From positions 7,859,882 to 7,923,881 of the forward strand of contig CAJINV010000003.1 of the NCBI GenBank assembly GCA_905178155.1: 64,000 bases of DNA, given 5' to 3'. The notes under the pieces were generated by a model. That model saw only the letters and a list, made by a program, of their open reading frames with translations, was not told the origin of the DNA and searched no databases. Below are positions 1-13,047 of the stretch, in pieces. Within the stretch, counting starts at the first letter, position 1; the number at the start of each line of letters is the position of its first letter. The translations under genes and the position numbers were made by a program. Source of the DNA: Amoebophrya sp. A120 (lineage: Eukaryota; Sar; Dinophyceae; Syndiniales; Amoebophryaceae).

Positions 1-2231
1 GCATTTGCGGCCTCCAAAAGTGTGAAAAGTCGCCCCCATGCCATTCGCATTCGCGGTTTTTGTTGTGTTCGCAGTGTTCTGGCGCCCCACTCTGGGCGAT
101 CCTTATCGGCGGAACCCAAGGCGGCGGGCGCCTTACAAGCACGCAGCTTTTCCCGCTTCCACTACGTCGCCTTTTCCGATGGCCAGCCATAGAATTCACG
201 CCGGCTCGTTTGATAGCAAAGCCCCGGCCAGGTTGAAGCTGCACTCCCGGCCGCTTCGAAAGAACTGCCGATCGTTTTTTAAGGTAAGGGTCAGTATCGA
301 AAAAGACGCCAAGATAGAACGTTCGGGTCCTCACTACATGCTACAGGTTGCCTGGAGCTTCATTCTATTCTTGTCCTTAGATGTCATGCTTCCATTGCAT
401 GTAAGACATAAGCATTCGCGGCCACAAATCAGCGCCTGAAATTCAGCTTCCGACTACGGAGAGGGGAAATTATTGCTCATGATGCCTGAACCCAGTTGCA
501 ACTCCAGCAGTATGCTCTGCAAATATGTGTGGGACTAGAACATCGCCAGACTTCTCATGTCGCTGCCGTTTGCTGTGAATCCATCTTGCGGACTGAATAG
601 TGCGGCTTCTTTGTATATGCAAATAACAGAAAAACGCGACCTCCTAGTATGGGGGCTGGGACCAGCGTTCACTTACCTGCCTGTGTACTGCAGTCATTGT
701 GTCACTCGTGAAGCAGCGCTATAGCTCTGTCTCCAGGGCCAGCCTACTCCTAGTACATGTTTGCAGTTGATAAACAGGGTCGGCAGCGGTACGGAGGCTG
801 GTTGTCCGTCCGGCGAAGCAGCAACCTTGTGCTGAGCAGACGCACTGCCCGCCTGATCTGACTTGGTGCTCGTCTCTGCCATAGTGTTGCCTGGCTACTT
901 GTTACTTGTCGACTCTCATCCTGCTTCCAGAATTTCAAGAACGGAGAGCAGACACAGGAGAAAATATGATGCCTAACCTTAGCAAAGAACGAAGCCGATG
1001 CCTAACTTTAACACGACGCCGATGCCTAACCTTAGCAAAGAACGAAATCAAGGGAAAGCACAAACCCTACGAACCGACCGTACGCGAGTAGCAAACCATT
1101 TATGGCGAGAGTTGTTTCTTCATACCTGCAGCTATGCCACATCAGTCGTCACACGAGACGTTTCTGCAAGTGCGTACCATTGATTTTTGCTGAATAGTAG
1201 CACAGGAATCACTTCTGTAGTATGCAATAACATAAGCGCTATTGGTACTTCCTGTCCCAGCATAGGGAGAGGACGAGAAAAAACATTTCGTCATCTCGAC
1301 TGCCGCCTCATGCTCCCGCGCGGAGAAAAAACAAAAACCGACACCCTGTAGTAGTGCCGACTCAAAAAAAAAACCAGGAGCCGAGGCAGGTGCTCAGAAT
1401 CTAATGCTCATGGTCACTCCAATTCTAATTCTTGGGCTGCTCATGCATTTTGAGAAGCACCAACGAATACCAAAACAAAGAACCGAGTAGTCGCTTGTTC
1501 TCAAAGAATGATCGCGATTTCCATTTCTACAACCGAGAACGGCGTATATAAAGCGGTGGACCGATCGCGGACTCGCGACTGACGAAACCGCGCAAGATGG
1601 ATTTCGCAGTACAAAAAAATCCGAGAAAAGAGGTGTGAGCTCGAGCGACCAGTCCTGAAAATGCGTGCTGTGCGTCCTGTGAGAATTACAGGGTGCCCCC
1701 TCGTCTAGGAGGTCCACGGCCATTTTGCCGTGGGCCAATATTTTCAAAGCTTCCCGATCATGGTATGCACCGCAGTTTGCATGAAGTTCGAAGGCATTCT
1801 CTTTCTTGTGCTCGTTCAGTACTAAAAGTAGTTGTCATCATTTCATCGCCCTGCGGATTCTCGGACCGGGCACCAAGAAGGTCGCCCATCAGGGAGGCGA
1901 CCTGGATCTTGTATAGTTAAAGTTAAACTTATGTATGCACTCGGTCAAATGAACACGGTAGACCGACAAGGACATTGTGTGAGGGAGGACCGGAAGACGG
2001 TTTCAACATAACTTCCCCGGTTGATGCAATAGCTGGCACCCTTTCGCGTGAAATAGATGCAGATGCAGTATGAGTATCTATCTTTCTTTGTGTAGTTATA
2101 TATACTACCTACAATACTCGCGAAAGCCATACATACTTGATGCTTCCGAAACAAGCAAGTTCACTCTGCCAGGGATGCCACACGGCAGTGTGGCTCCGCA
2201 ATGCCTGGAAAGAAAAAAGTACGAAGTGCTC
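1..2231. other. gene-poor leading region
   Basis: I see no convincing gene here; the open frames are short and of random composition. A 26-bp unit is duplicated at 968-993 and 1021-1046 with a partial third copy between them (994-1010). The right end is the 3' flank of the PGAP1-like gene. Confidence 0.5.
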
Positions 2232-5200
2232 TCAAGAATGCTGTCGAAAAGCGTGCGGCCTCGCGTGGGAACGCACTGTCCGCCCCGCGTTGCTGAGGAG
2301 GTAGCCGACAGCGAGAACAAGAGCAGCAAAAGCAAGCTGCAAAATGTCTTCCAGGCGGTACAGTCGGTGCCGTGCGTCATCCTGTGTAAAAGCGTACTAG
2401 CCATCCTCCAATAGTCAGGATTATGGGCATTCTTCTTTATGCGAGGACATCCTTCATCTCCCGATTTGAGCCTGTTTTCCCCCTGATACGAGCCGAGCTT
2501 CCTTTTGTCTTTTTGCTCGCTCCCCCCCCGCCAGCATGCTGGCATTTGCGTCGTCCCCGATCTGCAACGCGTCCTCCGTACAACAAGGCACCGCGGAGGG
2601 CGAATTGGTATCGCACAAGAAAAACCATCGGGACTGCCGTCCCTCTATCCTGGTTTCACTTTCAGAATGGCAAATCCCTAACGAAGTAGAGACAACATCG
2701 GAAAGCGAAAGCACTCGCCCTCATGTTGGGGTGGGGCTAACCATGACACACATCCTGGGCTGCATGGAGAAGAAGATTTGCATGGATTCACATGACAGAG
2801 ATTAGTGTCGGTACGCTTTTACACAGGATACGCGTACGACGGGGCCACGTAGGCTAGAATGTAGAGAATCACGTCTGCCCGAACCAGTGGATTGCGCACG
2901 TGCGCGGCTTGGGCCAAAGCCAGCCAGTAGCGACGCTCGGCGCTTTGGTTGAAAAGCCGCCGAAGCAGCGCATACATGGTCGGAAAGAGTAGTCTAGTCA
3001 CAGCAATGCTGGTCTCGTCGGTCCAAAACGCTAACGCGCTGCTGGGTGATCCAAAGAGGAACGCACTACTTCTCCATGCTGGGTTGTAGTCTGGGGGCAC
3101 GGCTTCTGGACCTCGCCCAAACCAGGAGGCCGCATTCAGAGCTGCAGCGGCCACGCCATGGTCGCTGCCCTTGGTCAGTTGCCGGTCTTCCGCAAGAAGG
3201 GCCCACACTGTAGTCGCAAGCTCCGGTATGCGTGCCAAGAGCAGAAGAAAGAGCAGAGGATCGCGGCACAGGAGAAAGAGGAGCAGGGTGAAGCAGGCTG
3301 GGTTCAACCCAACCAGGACGACGGCGCCAACCAGTAGTATGGGCACCACGTCGCTTCTCAGAAAGGGCAAAAGCTGCAAGTCCACTTCCGCTGTCAGCGA
3401 GTCAACATATAAAGCTTGCGGCGTGTTGGTGTTCGTCTTCTCCAAGTGGATAGTTCCTTGTTCGTCTTGCTCCTTTCCCATTTTCGCTGGCTCATCCTCA
3501 TCCTCTACGGAGCTCGCGCACCGCTTTTGACTTGCAGATGATGCACTCTTCGAAGACAGTGGTGCTGAAGGTCCTACCTGCCGTGCCGCAGCCTCCGACC
3601 TACGCTCTGCAGCTTCCAACGACCATACCAGCCTTCTCCCATGGGTGCTATGCATTGCAAACGTACAGCTCAGGCAGTACTTACCGGACGAAATTCTGTT
3701 GCAGTCGCTTCAATCGGATTTACAAGTTTTTCCAAGTACAACGTTGCATAATTCTGCTCCTTCGTTACGTACTTCTAAATACTTATTTCATTCGTCAGAC
3801 ACAGAGAGAGCTGCTCTTCAGTCTTGCAGTCGTGCTGTAAGGTCCTCGCATACAATGGTACCTTTGCGAAGGATACGTACCAGGAGAGGTTGCTGTGCCC
3901 GCGTCGTCTGGTGCGGTGGCGGCTTGAGTTTCCGACTTCGCTGCGCTAGGACGTCGGGAGGAGCAGCTGCAATATCTCCTTCCAGCGCAGCAACCTAGTC
4001 GTCCTCTTAAGCAATTGTTTGTGGCCTCGAACAGTAAGAAGAAAAAGAGAGCAATGCCAAGCCCCAGAATAGACAGCAGGTACAGTAGTAGAAGATTGTA
4101 ATCCTTCTCGATGTCGGCGTAAGCGAAGCCACGCGGGCTGCGTTTGTGAGAAGAGTGCCGCGCACTTTCGTTGTCGAGCGCCACAACTTCCTGTCGAAGC
4201 AACGTAGCCAGTGCAGTCCGCGCCTTGGCGAGCATCGCGGCACCGGGTGCTTCCGGATCTGGGGCCATGAACGGACTGGAGAGGAGATAGAGTGCCCAAG
4301 TGAAGGTTGCGAATTCTGGAACAATTGTGAGCAGAAAACGGCTGCCCTGTCGCGCGAGCAGATTGTATGTAAACGGCTGGAAACCCGGGAGCCGTGCGAG
4401 CAGGAAGAGAGCCCCCGCGACCAACGAGCCCAGGAGGTACGGAACGTACACCCGGAAAATTTGCTTCAGACACGCCAGCAAGTTCCCTTTTGCGTACACT
4501 GCTTTACCCCGCTCCAGCTGCATGAAAGCGAGAAACACGGAGTTCCGACCGAGCCCCGGTGCGCTGATGGATCTGGTTTCTTGTCCGCTACCTCGTCCAT
4601 GTGCTGCACCAGCAGAACTCGTTCGCATGGCAACATCCTCCACGTTCCAACTTCGAGGGAGAACGGCCGCAAAAGCAGAAGACGCAATCCAGTCGAGTCC
4701 GAAGGGTGATAAAAACTGTGCACAGCTGCGGCGCAGCACGATAAGGAACCGCCACATCTGAGAATCAGGCACGGTTCTTTCTGGCCCCATTGCTGTGCTC
4801 TCGCCTGAAAACCCGCCGATGGAGCCTTTGCGCTGTGTTCTGCGACGGTGCTCATCGAGCGCTTCTTGCAGTTCCTTCTCGTCCGCCGGGGAAAAGAAAT
4901 CCTTCAAGTGAATTTTGCCGGAGGTGGCTGCCAGTTTTTCTGCATTCACGGCGGTATCTCCTCCCTTCCGCCGAAAAATTTCCTGGGCCTTGGCTTGCAC
5001 AATCCGCTGCTCCTCCTCATCGAATTCGCCTTGAGGCGAGGATTGCTGGTCTGCCGACGCGAAGAAAATGACGGGCTCCCCGCGGCTGGCGCGGCAGTGT
5101 GCCGCGAGGGAGAAACGCGGGCTCCATACTCGCGGATGGCTTTCTGCGTCCAACAGACCGAGGTTATTTCGCCAACTGCTTTTCGTGAGACCAGCGGTAC

Positions 5201-7709
5201 CAGCCGAGCCGAGGCGCCCGACCGAAGCCAAGTCACCGGAGCTGTCCCACGCGAGGCCGAGGCCCTCCGAGGTGGCGTCGTCCAGAGGGCCCTGGCCCGC
5301 CCCAAAGTCCGAAGAGGCAGCGGAACTCGTCGCGTGGTCCAATTCTTGCGGTTGTTCCGAGGCAGCCGTGAAAAAATCGAAGGAAAAGAGTTCGTAGTCT
5401 AACTCATCCTTCGATAGCACCACCCAGGTAAATAACGAAGTCGAGTCCGCCGGAATCACCTCCAGGGGCACGACCAACGAAGATACCCAGTCCCACAAAG
5501 TTAGCGATCGGAGGCGATTCAACCCCCAAGTTTCTCGGTGCGCCGCGAATCCACGAATCTGAAATTTCGAAGGGTTAGAGGCTGAGGATGCAGCGGCTGA
5601 GATCTTCGCGGACCCCTTCATATTTACTTCACCTCTCCCATCCTCCACTTCTTCGTCGATTTTCCCGCCGAAATCTTCATGATCCTCACGACCCACATCA
5701 TGCCCATCGTCCGAGAGATGAAATAGCTGCTCGTCATTCGTTTCGACCGCTCTTTTCTTTCCTCTGCTGTTATTCCGAGCTTTTGTTTCCTGTGTCGCGA
5801 AGAAAGCGTCTCCCGGACCGATCGCGACGAGACGCGACGGGTCGAATTCCAGCGTCGTGCGCGCGATGCGCTTTCCTGTGCGTGGCGGACTGTCCCCCGC
5901 TTTGCCTTTTCCCGTGGGCTTCGTACCGTCCGGCTGCTGTCCCACGACGCTATTGCGGACCAGGTAAACGCAGAGCTTCTGGGGATGCGACACAGAACCG
6001 ACCGGCATGATCTGCGACCAGACCTCGGAAAAATCGCTCCGCTTGTGCGGCCGATACTGCGGGCCCTTCTTCTTCGTTGCTTCGGACACCTCAAAGTAGC
6101 GCGCATACACTTTCACTTCGTCATGGCATTGAATGACATCTTCCGCGTCGAACCGGTCAAACGGCTCGCCGCCAGCGTGCTTGGAATGCCGGAAACGTCC
6201 TGCAGGTCCGGAGTTGAAGTCCTTTTGCAGCACCAGGACAAAGGGCTCCTCGGAGTGCGGAACCTCCCACTCGTAAAGCGGCGGCCGAGCATCGGCTGAA
6301 TTATCTGTATCGCGGCCCCTGATGGTGGTCCTGGAAGTGGTGGAGCTTGATGTTTTCTTCCCTGTGGTCTCTTCAGCAAGGTGCTTCATCCGTGCGGGGC
6401 GAAACAACCGCGCCAGGTCGGTTTCAAGCCGCAAGACGGCGCGCCCCTCCCTGAGGCTTTTCGCTTCCGGCAGGGCCACATCCAGCTCGTAGAGCTGGTG
6501 CGTGTCCAGCAACTCTTTCCGAAGTCCGCCGCGCGCGTTCCCCACTTCCGCGAAGAGCGAGTTGAGCCGGAAAAACGGGGACCGTAGGCTGTCCAGCGCA
6601 TCTGCGTATCCCTGGTCCACATCATCGGTGCTAATGGAGACGTCCCCTGCCTTCGAAGAGGACTGTGCATCTTCGTCCTGCTGCTCGGTGGAGGAAGTAG
6701 AAGTAGTGCTACTACCTTTTTTACTGGCGGACTTCCTGCGCGGACGATGCAGCTGCGGCAGGCTTACCGAACCCAAACGATGCAACACCGGTCGCGAGAA
6801 GAGCAGAGAAACGTGCGTCTGGTCGTTGTAAACGTTCTTCATAGTTATTGTCGGAATAATGGAACCGTCGGCACGGCACGTGAACTCGGGTGACAGCAAC
6901 TCGTCTCGGGCCCCGGAACTGACGCCCAGTACCTTCACGGCTTCGTCGGGCACAACCTCCTCCTCCGCCAAGCGCGCGAGTTTCGCGTCCAGAAACAGAA
7001 AGGGGTGGAATCGCTGCACGCAACTGATGCAGAAAACGTAGTCTACACGCTTGCGAAGCGCCGGGTATAGGTACAGTGCGTGTTTCGCTACCAGGTATCC
7101 CATGGAGTGCGCCACGAGCACCAGCGAGTGATTGCGCCTCGACCTTGTTGCTTGTTTCACCTTCTCGCCACGCTCTCCCCGAAGATGCTGCTCGTGCTCC
7201 TCCCCCCAACGGGTCCGGCGATCCGTCAGCTTCACGACGGACGCACGAAGGAACTCCGCTTGGTTGCGTAAGATGTGTGCGCTGAACGCAGTGGGTTGCT
7301 CCGCGAAGTCCAGCGAAAAAAAGTGCACCGCTCCGGTGAAGGAGCCTTTCAAGTAGAACTCGTGCAGGTTCAGCATCTGCTTCCAGCTGCCCTGGTTCCC
7401 CGGCACGAACAGCAGTGTGGGGGGTCGCACGCCGGCCTGGAAGTGCGCTGCCTCGTCGTCGACGTGCTCTTCGAAGTTGTCGTAAGCCTCCCGTGGGTTC
7501 AGCGACACCTTGCGAAGCGCAAAGTGCGTGCGCCTTGTAGTTTCCGTGGTTGTCCTCTCTACACGCTCCACCTCCCACTGGAACGCGCTCGTACGTTCCA
7601 TGTTCCACGTCCCCTTGTAGTGGTACAACCCACTCCAGGCCACAAGCATCCCCACGGCGAAGAGCAACCCCGACGCGTACGGGAACCAAAGAGCAGACGT
7701 TGCCTTCAT
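2232..7709 (-). CDS. PGAP1: PGAP1/Bst1-like GPI inositol-deacylase
   Basis: Serine hydrolase of the ER membrane that removes the inositol-linked acyl chain from GPI anchors so that GPI proteins can leave the ER. The proposed exons are 7709-3881, 3606-2831 and 2372-2232; they join in frame to about 1581 codons. An N-terminal membrane anchor (residues about 10-30) is followed by the family signature FVPGNQGSWKQ and the lipase elbow VAHSMGY with the catalytic Ser near residue 200. The long middle part is acidic and low-complexity, which makes the protein much larger than animal PGAP1 (about 920 aa). The C-terminus holds many hydrophobic segments, as in the family. The first intron is GT-AG but its acceptor is uncertain. 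The second is an introner (2378-2830); skipping it joins APSYA to the last membrane exon, which begins RHRLYRLEDILQ. The family call is firm; the exact ends are moderately sure. Confidence 0.88.
2378..2830. mobile_element. introner element inside PGAP1-like gene (453 bp)
   Basis: The two ends are inverted copies: ATCCTGTGTAAAAGCGTAC at the left and its reverse complement at the right. The flanks TGCGT (2373-2377) and CGCGT (2831-2835) look like a 5-bp target-site duplication with one change. Removing the element plus one flank copy joins two hydrophobic PGAP1 exons in frame. The intron has no AG acceptor at the required place. It is the longest introner in the window. Confidence 0.75.
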
Positions 7710-8185
7710 TTTTTTTCAATTCGGGTGCCAAGAATTGTTCGCCCACGTACGAACGATGGCAAATAAATCTACATCTTTCAGCGGACAAGGATGCATCCGC
7801 GTTGTCGTCGTGGAGAACATGAAAGGTCAGTATTATATTGCAATTGCTAGCACTTCTGACGTTATTAAAGTAACGTAACTTAGCATCGGGAAGATCGACG
7901 ACGTGGACGTGCTACAAATGAAACAATGAACAGAGACATAGAAGTCGATCATGATCATCAGGGCATAGAGAGTATCAAAAAGCAAAAGTGCAGAGACTGA
8001 GAGGTAAAGTCACCGGCATGTCGAACACACAGGTATCATCCCGAACTGCATATGAGAGATGGTACCGCGGAGGTCGGGTATTTCGGCCACTTGCTTCTCC
8101 TGCATGCGTTTGCGTTTTCGATCACGTTACTACGCACGGGCAAAAGAAGCAGAACAGCACTCCTGACGCCCCCCGGTCTTTGTGC
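7710..8185. other. intergenic spacer
   Basis: Spacer between the start of the PGAP1-like gene and the stop of the AP-2 mu gene. Nothing recognisable beyond presumed promoter or trans-splicing sequence. Confidence 0.5.
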
Positions 8186-11100
8186 CTAAATTCGATGCTG
8201 ATAGGAGCCTGCCTTGGTGATGTAGCGAATCCACTTGACAGGGCGGTAGTTGCTTTTTTCCTGCACGCGCAGAAATCTTACCCGCAACCCTGTCGCTGTG
8301 AACATGGGCACCTGAAAGTCCATGCTGATCGGGGGTCGCACCCACTTCGTCGCGGTGCTCGCTCCAACCTGAGCAGTTCCGGGACCGCCTGCGGGTGCCG
8401 CACTCAGGGGCAACCCCGTCGTTAGATCGTCGCTGCTAAGTTCCACTTCGGCAGACAGCGTGTTTTCGGTGTTGCCGGGAAGCCTATGAAAAATAAAAAA
8501 TCCCCCTCTTCCCATGTACATATTGAAACTGGAAACTCTTGTTCTGATGCAGTAGATTTGTGCACACAAACGAAATCATGTTGTCTTCCAGGATTGCATC
8601 ATCTTGAGCGGATGCTACTAACTTAAGTAAAACTACTGCGTAAGAACTAGTAGAGTTCTAGCTGTTCGGCACCATGGCGGTAGATTCCTCACCTGCACTT
8701 ACTACTTAAGTGCCTTTTTGACCATGGCGGGTACTAAGTAGGGGGATAATAATTTTTCCTCATGATAAAACCGGCGTATCCGCCAGACTAGGTCGCTCTG
8801 TTCGTGCTTGGCTTTGCCGTTGGTGGCGGAGTGTACCATAACCCGGGTGGTGGACTTGGGTACCGGGATGGTAAGCACCACGTTTGTGGCGTAACAGTTT
8901 GCGTCGAACAGCGACTTCACCTTCAGCGAAACCTCGAGCCTATTCCGCCCCCGCTCTTGTACGAGCGGAAGGAGCTTGAAGGGGCACTGGATGTTTTCCG
9001 TGATCCGGTACTGCATCAATTCAAACGTGCCGTCGGGCGGAATAAAGGTGATGGTTTTCTCGGTGTCATACTTGCTCAGCCGCACACACTGATGGAAGCG
9101 ACAGTCGTCCATCACGATCTGACCTTGTTGACTCGTCTTGACGCCGCCACTTGCCCCGCCGGCCGCTGCCTGCCCGCCGAGTACCAACTTGTCGTTCATC
9201 CCAAACTTACCTTGTTGACGAGTATAATGTATTGCCTTCATCCGTCATCTCATGCTTCCAATCTAGAAGTGCTGAGAAGGAGAACCACAACAGCTTGATA
9301 CTTACTATGGGACGAACAAGCAAAAGGTAATAAGTACATTCGGGCATTCCGCTGAGCAGGGCTTTCACCATGATCTGTCCGGAAACATCGGCCCGGAGAA
9401 GTGTACCGGAATTGCTTAGCAAGACATTCACGGACTCGATCACGTCAATATAGACTTCGTTTTTCCTGGAACAAGATTTGGATTTTTCACTTCCTTATGT
9501 ACATCGTAACACTACTTCTGAGATCTTCATCTTTTTCCACATACGGCCATGTCACGAGTTACGTTGAAGATGATGTTGAAACTACACGTTTTATCTCTCC
9601 ATCACACACTACAGGAGCAAAAATATCACAATTTCGTCAGACACACACACACAGTGCAGTAATAGTTGTTCATGCTCATGCAGGAGCAGAAAGAATAAGA
9701 AACCATAACAATTACATAATATATTAATTTAGACTACCCATGTTTGACCCACGAGCAACCCATGAGGAACCCACCAGACCCACCACCGACCCACCAACGA
9801 CCCACCAGCGACCCACCAACGACCCACCACCTAACCCACCTTTGACCCATGGATACCAATGCGGAAATGGGATTTGCGGTGGTACCCCCGGGGGTGGGTC
9901 CCTGGTACCCCGGGAGGTGGTCTGCGGTACCCCTCGCCGTGGGTTTGATGGACAACCTCCGGCGAGGTCGCACAACATCCGGCGACGCTGCTTCCTTGGG
10001 GCGGGCGGGACCTTGGTGCCGCGACTCGAGGCACCAAGCCAAGCCCCGCTGGCTGCCGGGAGGGTGCGAGGGACGGGTGGGACCGTGGTGCCGAGAGTCA
10101 CGGCGCCAAGCACGCCCCGGGGGCGAGGGGTGGATCAATGGGACCTTGGTGCCGCGACTCGAGGCACCAGGCCAAGCCCTGCTGCCGGGAGGGGGCGAGA
10201 GACGGATGGGACCGTGGTGCCGCGAGTCACGGCACCAAGCTTGTTTTGGGGGTGTGGGGTGGATCGATGGGACCTTTGTGCTGCGACTCGAGGCACCTAT
10301 CCAAGTCCCGCTGCCGGGACGGAGGGGGCGAGAGGCGAATGGGACCGTGGTGCCGCGAGTCACGGCACCAAGCATGCCCCGCTGCTTCCTTGGGGCGGGC
10401 GAGACCTTGGTGCCGCGACTCGAGGCACCAAGCCAAGCCCCGCGGGCTGCCGGGAGGGTGCGAGGGACGGGTGGGACCGTGACGCCGCGAGTCACGGCAC
10501 CAAGCACGCCCCGGGGGTGAGGGGTGGATCGATGGGACCTTGGTGCCGCGACTCGAGGCACCAGGCCAAGCCCTGCTGCCGGTAGGGGGCGAAAGACGGA
10601 TGGGACCGTGGTGCCGCGACTCACGGCACCAAGCACGCCCCGCGGCTTGAGGCGGGTGGGACCTTGGTGCCGCGACTCGAGGCACCAAGCCAAGCCCCGC
10701 TGGCTGCCGGGAGGGTGCGAGGGGCGGGTGGGACCGTGGTTCCGCGAGTCACGGCACCAAGCACGCCCCGGGGACGGGGGGTGGATGGATGGGACCTTGG
10801 TCCCGCGACTCACGGCACCAAGCACGCCCCGCTGCTTGAGGCGAGTGGGACCTTGGTGCCGCGACTCGAGGCACCAACCAAGCCAAGCCCCGGTGGCTGC
10901 CGGGAGGGTGCGAGGGACGGCGACGGGTGGGACCGTGGTGCCGCGAGTCACGGCACCAAGCACGCCCCGGGGACGAGGGGTGGATCGATGGGACCTTGGT
11001 GCCGTGACTCGAGGCACCAAGCCAAGCCCCGCTGCCGGGACGGAGGGGGCGAGAGACGAATGGGACCGTGGTGCCGCGACTCACGGCAGCAAGCACGCCC

Positions 11101-13047
11101 CTCTGCTTCCTCGGGGCGGGCGGGACCTTGGTGCCGCGGCTCGAGGCACCAAGCCAGGTCCCGCTGGCTGCCGGGAGGGTGCGAGGGACGGGTGGGACCG
11201 TGGTGCCGCAAGTCACGGCACCAAGCACGCCCCCGGGACGAGGGGTGGATCGATGGGACCTTGGTGCCGCGACTCGAGGCACCAAGCTAAGTCCCGCTGC
11301 CGGGACGGAGGGGGCGAGAGGCGAATGGCACCGTGGTGCCGCGAGTCACGGCACAAAGCCCGCCCCGCTGCTTGGGGCGGGCGGGACCTTGGTGCCGCGA
11401 CTCGAGGCACCAAGCTAAGTCCCGCTGCCGGGGCGGAGGGGGCGACCGAGAGGCGAATGGGACCGTGGCTGGTGCCGCGAGTCACGGCACCAAGCATGCC
11501 CCACTGCTTCCTTGGGGCGGGCGGGACCTTGGCGCCGCGACTCGAGGCACCAAGCCAAGCCCCGCTGGCTGCCGGGAGGGTGCGAGGGACGGGTGGGACC
11601 GTGGTGCCACGAGTCACGGCACCAAGCGCGCCCCGGGGGCGAGGGGTTGATCGATGGGACCTTGGTGCCGCGACTCGAGGCACCAAGCCAAGCCCCGCTC
11701 CCGGGAGGGGGCGAGAGACGGATGGGACCGTGGTGCCGCGACTCACGGCACCAAGCACGCCCCGCTGCTTGAGGCGGGTGGGACCTTGGTGCCGCGACTC
11801 GAGGCACCAAGCCAAGCTCCGCTGGTTGCCGGGAGGGTGCGAGGGTCGGGTGGGACCGTGGTGCCGCGAGTCACGGCCCCAAGAACGCCCCCGGGACGCG
11901 GGGTGGATCGATGGGACCTTGGTGCCGCGACTCGAGGCACCAAGCCAAGCCCCGCTCCCGGGAGGGGGCAAGAGACGGATGGGCCCGTGGTGCCGCGACT
12001 CACGGCACCAAGCACGCCCCGCTGCTTGAGGCGGGTGGGACCTTGGTGCCGCGACTCAAGACCGAGGCATTGGGTGGAGAGCGACTGGGGGCGCCCACCT
12101 GCGACCAACGGATCCAGCGCCCCGGGCCGGGGCGTTGGATGGGGGTCGGTCGAGGCTGGCCAGCAGGCCTTGGAGGATCCAGTGGCCCGGGCTGAGGCGT
12201 TGTTTGGTGGTTGCGGCTGTCCACCTGCCATCGGCGGATCTAGCGCCCTGGGCCGGGGAGTGGGATAGGGGCCGGCCCGAGGTTGGCCAGCAGGTCGAAG
12301 AGGGCTTATCCAGCGACCCGGGCCGAGGCGTTGGATGGGGATCAAGGTTCCGGGTGGTCCGGTTCCGGGTGGTCCCGTTCCGGGTGGTCTGGTACTGGGT
12401 GGTCCGGGACCTATCCACAAGAGCGCCCGGGCTCCGCCCGGGCCAGCCTTGTAAAATAACATTAAAAAATGCGACCCTCCACACCTATATTTGATTCCTT
12501 CGCCCCGCCAGGAGCAATTTCCGGTGGCCTGAATGGTAATTTTTTTCAGCTGCTCTTCGTCTTGAACCAGGGCGGCTGAATTGCCCTGCGTGATGTACTT
12601 CTTCAGCACCTCCGCCTCCAGAACTTGAGGATATCCGAAATCGAGCACCTCGTCCAGCAGCTCGTAGATGAGAACGAAGTTTTTGTGGATGACTGCCTCG
12701 GTAAGCGCCCCGCTCGCGGGCGCGGAGTGAAAGGCCGAGGACATGAGCGAAGAGCCTGCGGTGCCCTGAAAGTAGGACTTAAAAAGCTCGGTCAGCTTGT
12801 ACAACAGCTTGAACACCAGCACGCAGTTCACGTCATTCTTTGTCGCCGCCACGAGCGTCACCTCGCCCGAGGTCACGTGCAGGAAGTAGCAGTTGTCCAA
12901 TTGATGAATCGGGCGTTCTTGGAGCTCCTTTGCGGACACTACCACCTCCGCGAACTTTTCTATTTCGCTTCGCAAAACGTCATCTTTGTAGGACCGCAAT
13001 ACCAGTATGTCGCCCTTCTGGTTCAGCAAAATAATGGAGCTGATCAT
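8186..13047 (-). CDS. AP2M1: AP-2 adaptor complex subunit mu
   Basis: Medium subunit of the clathrin adaptor AP-2, which binds tyrosine-based cargo signals and phosphoinositides at the plasma membrane. Exons 13047-12485, 9465-9338, 9210-8772 and 8483-8186 total 1428 nt and join in perfect phase to a 475-aa protein; all three introns are GT-AG. The N-terminal longin domain begins MISSIILLNQKGDILV and contains FVLIYELLDEVLDFGYPQ. The linker SWRGEGIKYR joins KNEVYIDVIESVN across the large intron. The mu-homology domain has SGMPECKFGMNDK and FHQCVRLSKYDTEKTI and ends VKWIRYITKAGSYQHRI. These fit AP-2 mu better than AP-1 mu. The frame stays open upstream to about 13200, so a longer N-terminus is possible. 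The first intron is 3019 nt against 126-288 nt for the other two and holds the satellite array. Confidence 0.95.
9742..9845. repeat. short tandem repeat based on GACCCACCA
   Basis: A run of imperfect 9-13-bp units built on GACCCACCA/GACCCACCAAC at the 3' side of the large AP-2 mu intron. It sits next to the hairpin satellite. Confidence 0.8.
9985..12058. repeat. hairpin-bearing satellite array, about 16 units of about 130 bp
   Basis: Tandem array within intron 1 of the AP-2 mu gene. Each unit of about 125-137 bp has two related halves. Half A carries TTGGTGCC, 9 bases, GGCACCAA. Half B carries TGGTGCCG, 7 bases, CGGCACCA. Both can fold into hairpins with 8-bp arms. Linkers such as CGGGAGGGTGCGAGGGACGG and CGAGGGGTGGATCGATGG separate them. 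The GC-rich array keeps long frames open on both strands, but these are composition artefacts, not genes. Confidence 0.92.
12060..12421. repeat. second GC-rich repeat block in the AP-2 mu intron
   Basis: Four diverged copies of a unit of about 70 bp containing GGATCCAGCGCCCCGGGCCG, followed at 12344-12408 by tandem 11-14-bp units of TTCCGGGTGGTCC. Different in sequence from the hairpin array that it adjoins. Confidence 0.75.

Noticed and set aside
38-439. 133-codon plus-strand frame at the window start
   Set aside because: Composition is random, no motif is seen, and it opposes the direction of every supported gene.
3171-7822. Several plus-strand frames opposite the PGAP1-like gene
   Set aside because: They are antisense shadows of a strongly conserved minus-strand gene and have no family features of their own.
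9734-12029. Open frames of more than 400 codons on both strands across the satellite
   Set aside because: They arise because a GC-rich tandem repeat without stops stays open in several frames. The AP-2 mu exons on each side show that the whole stretch is intron.
9985-12058. CRISPR-like array
   Set aside because: Repeats alternate between two related hairpin units and the linkers are repeated too; there are no unique spacers, and the context is eukaryotic.
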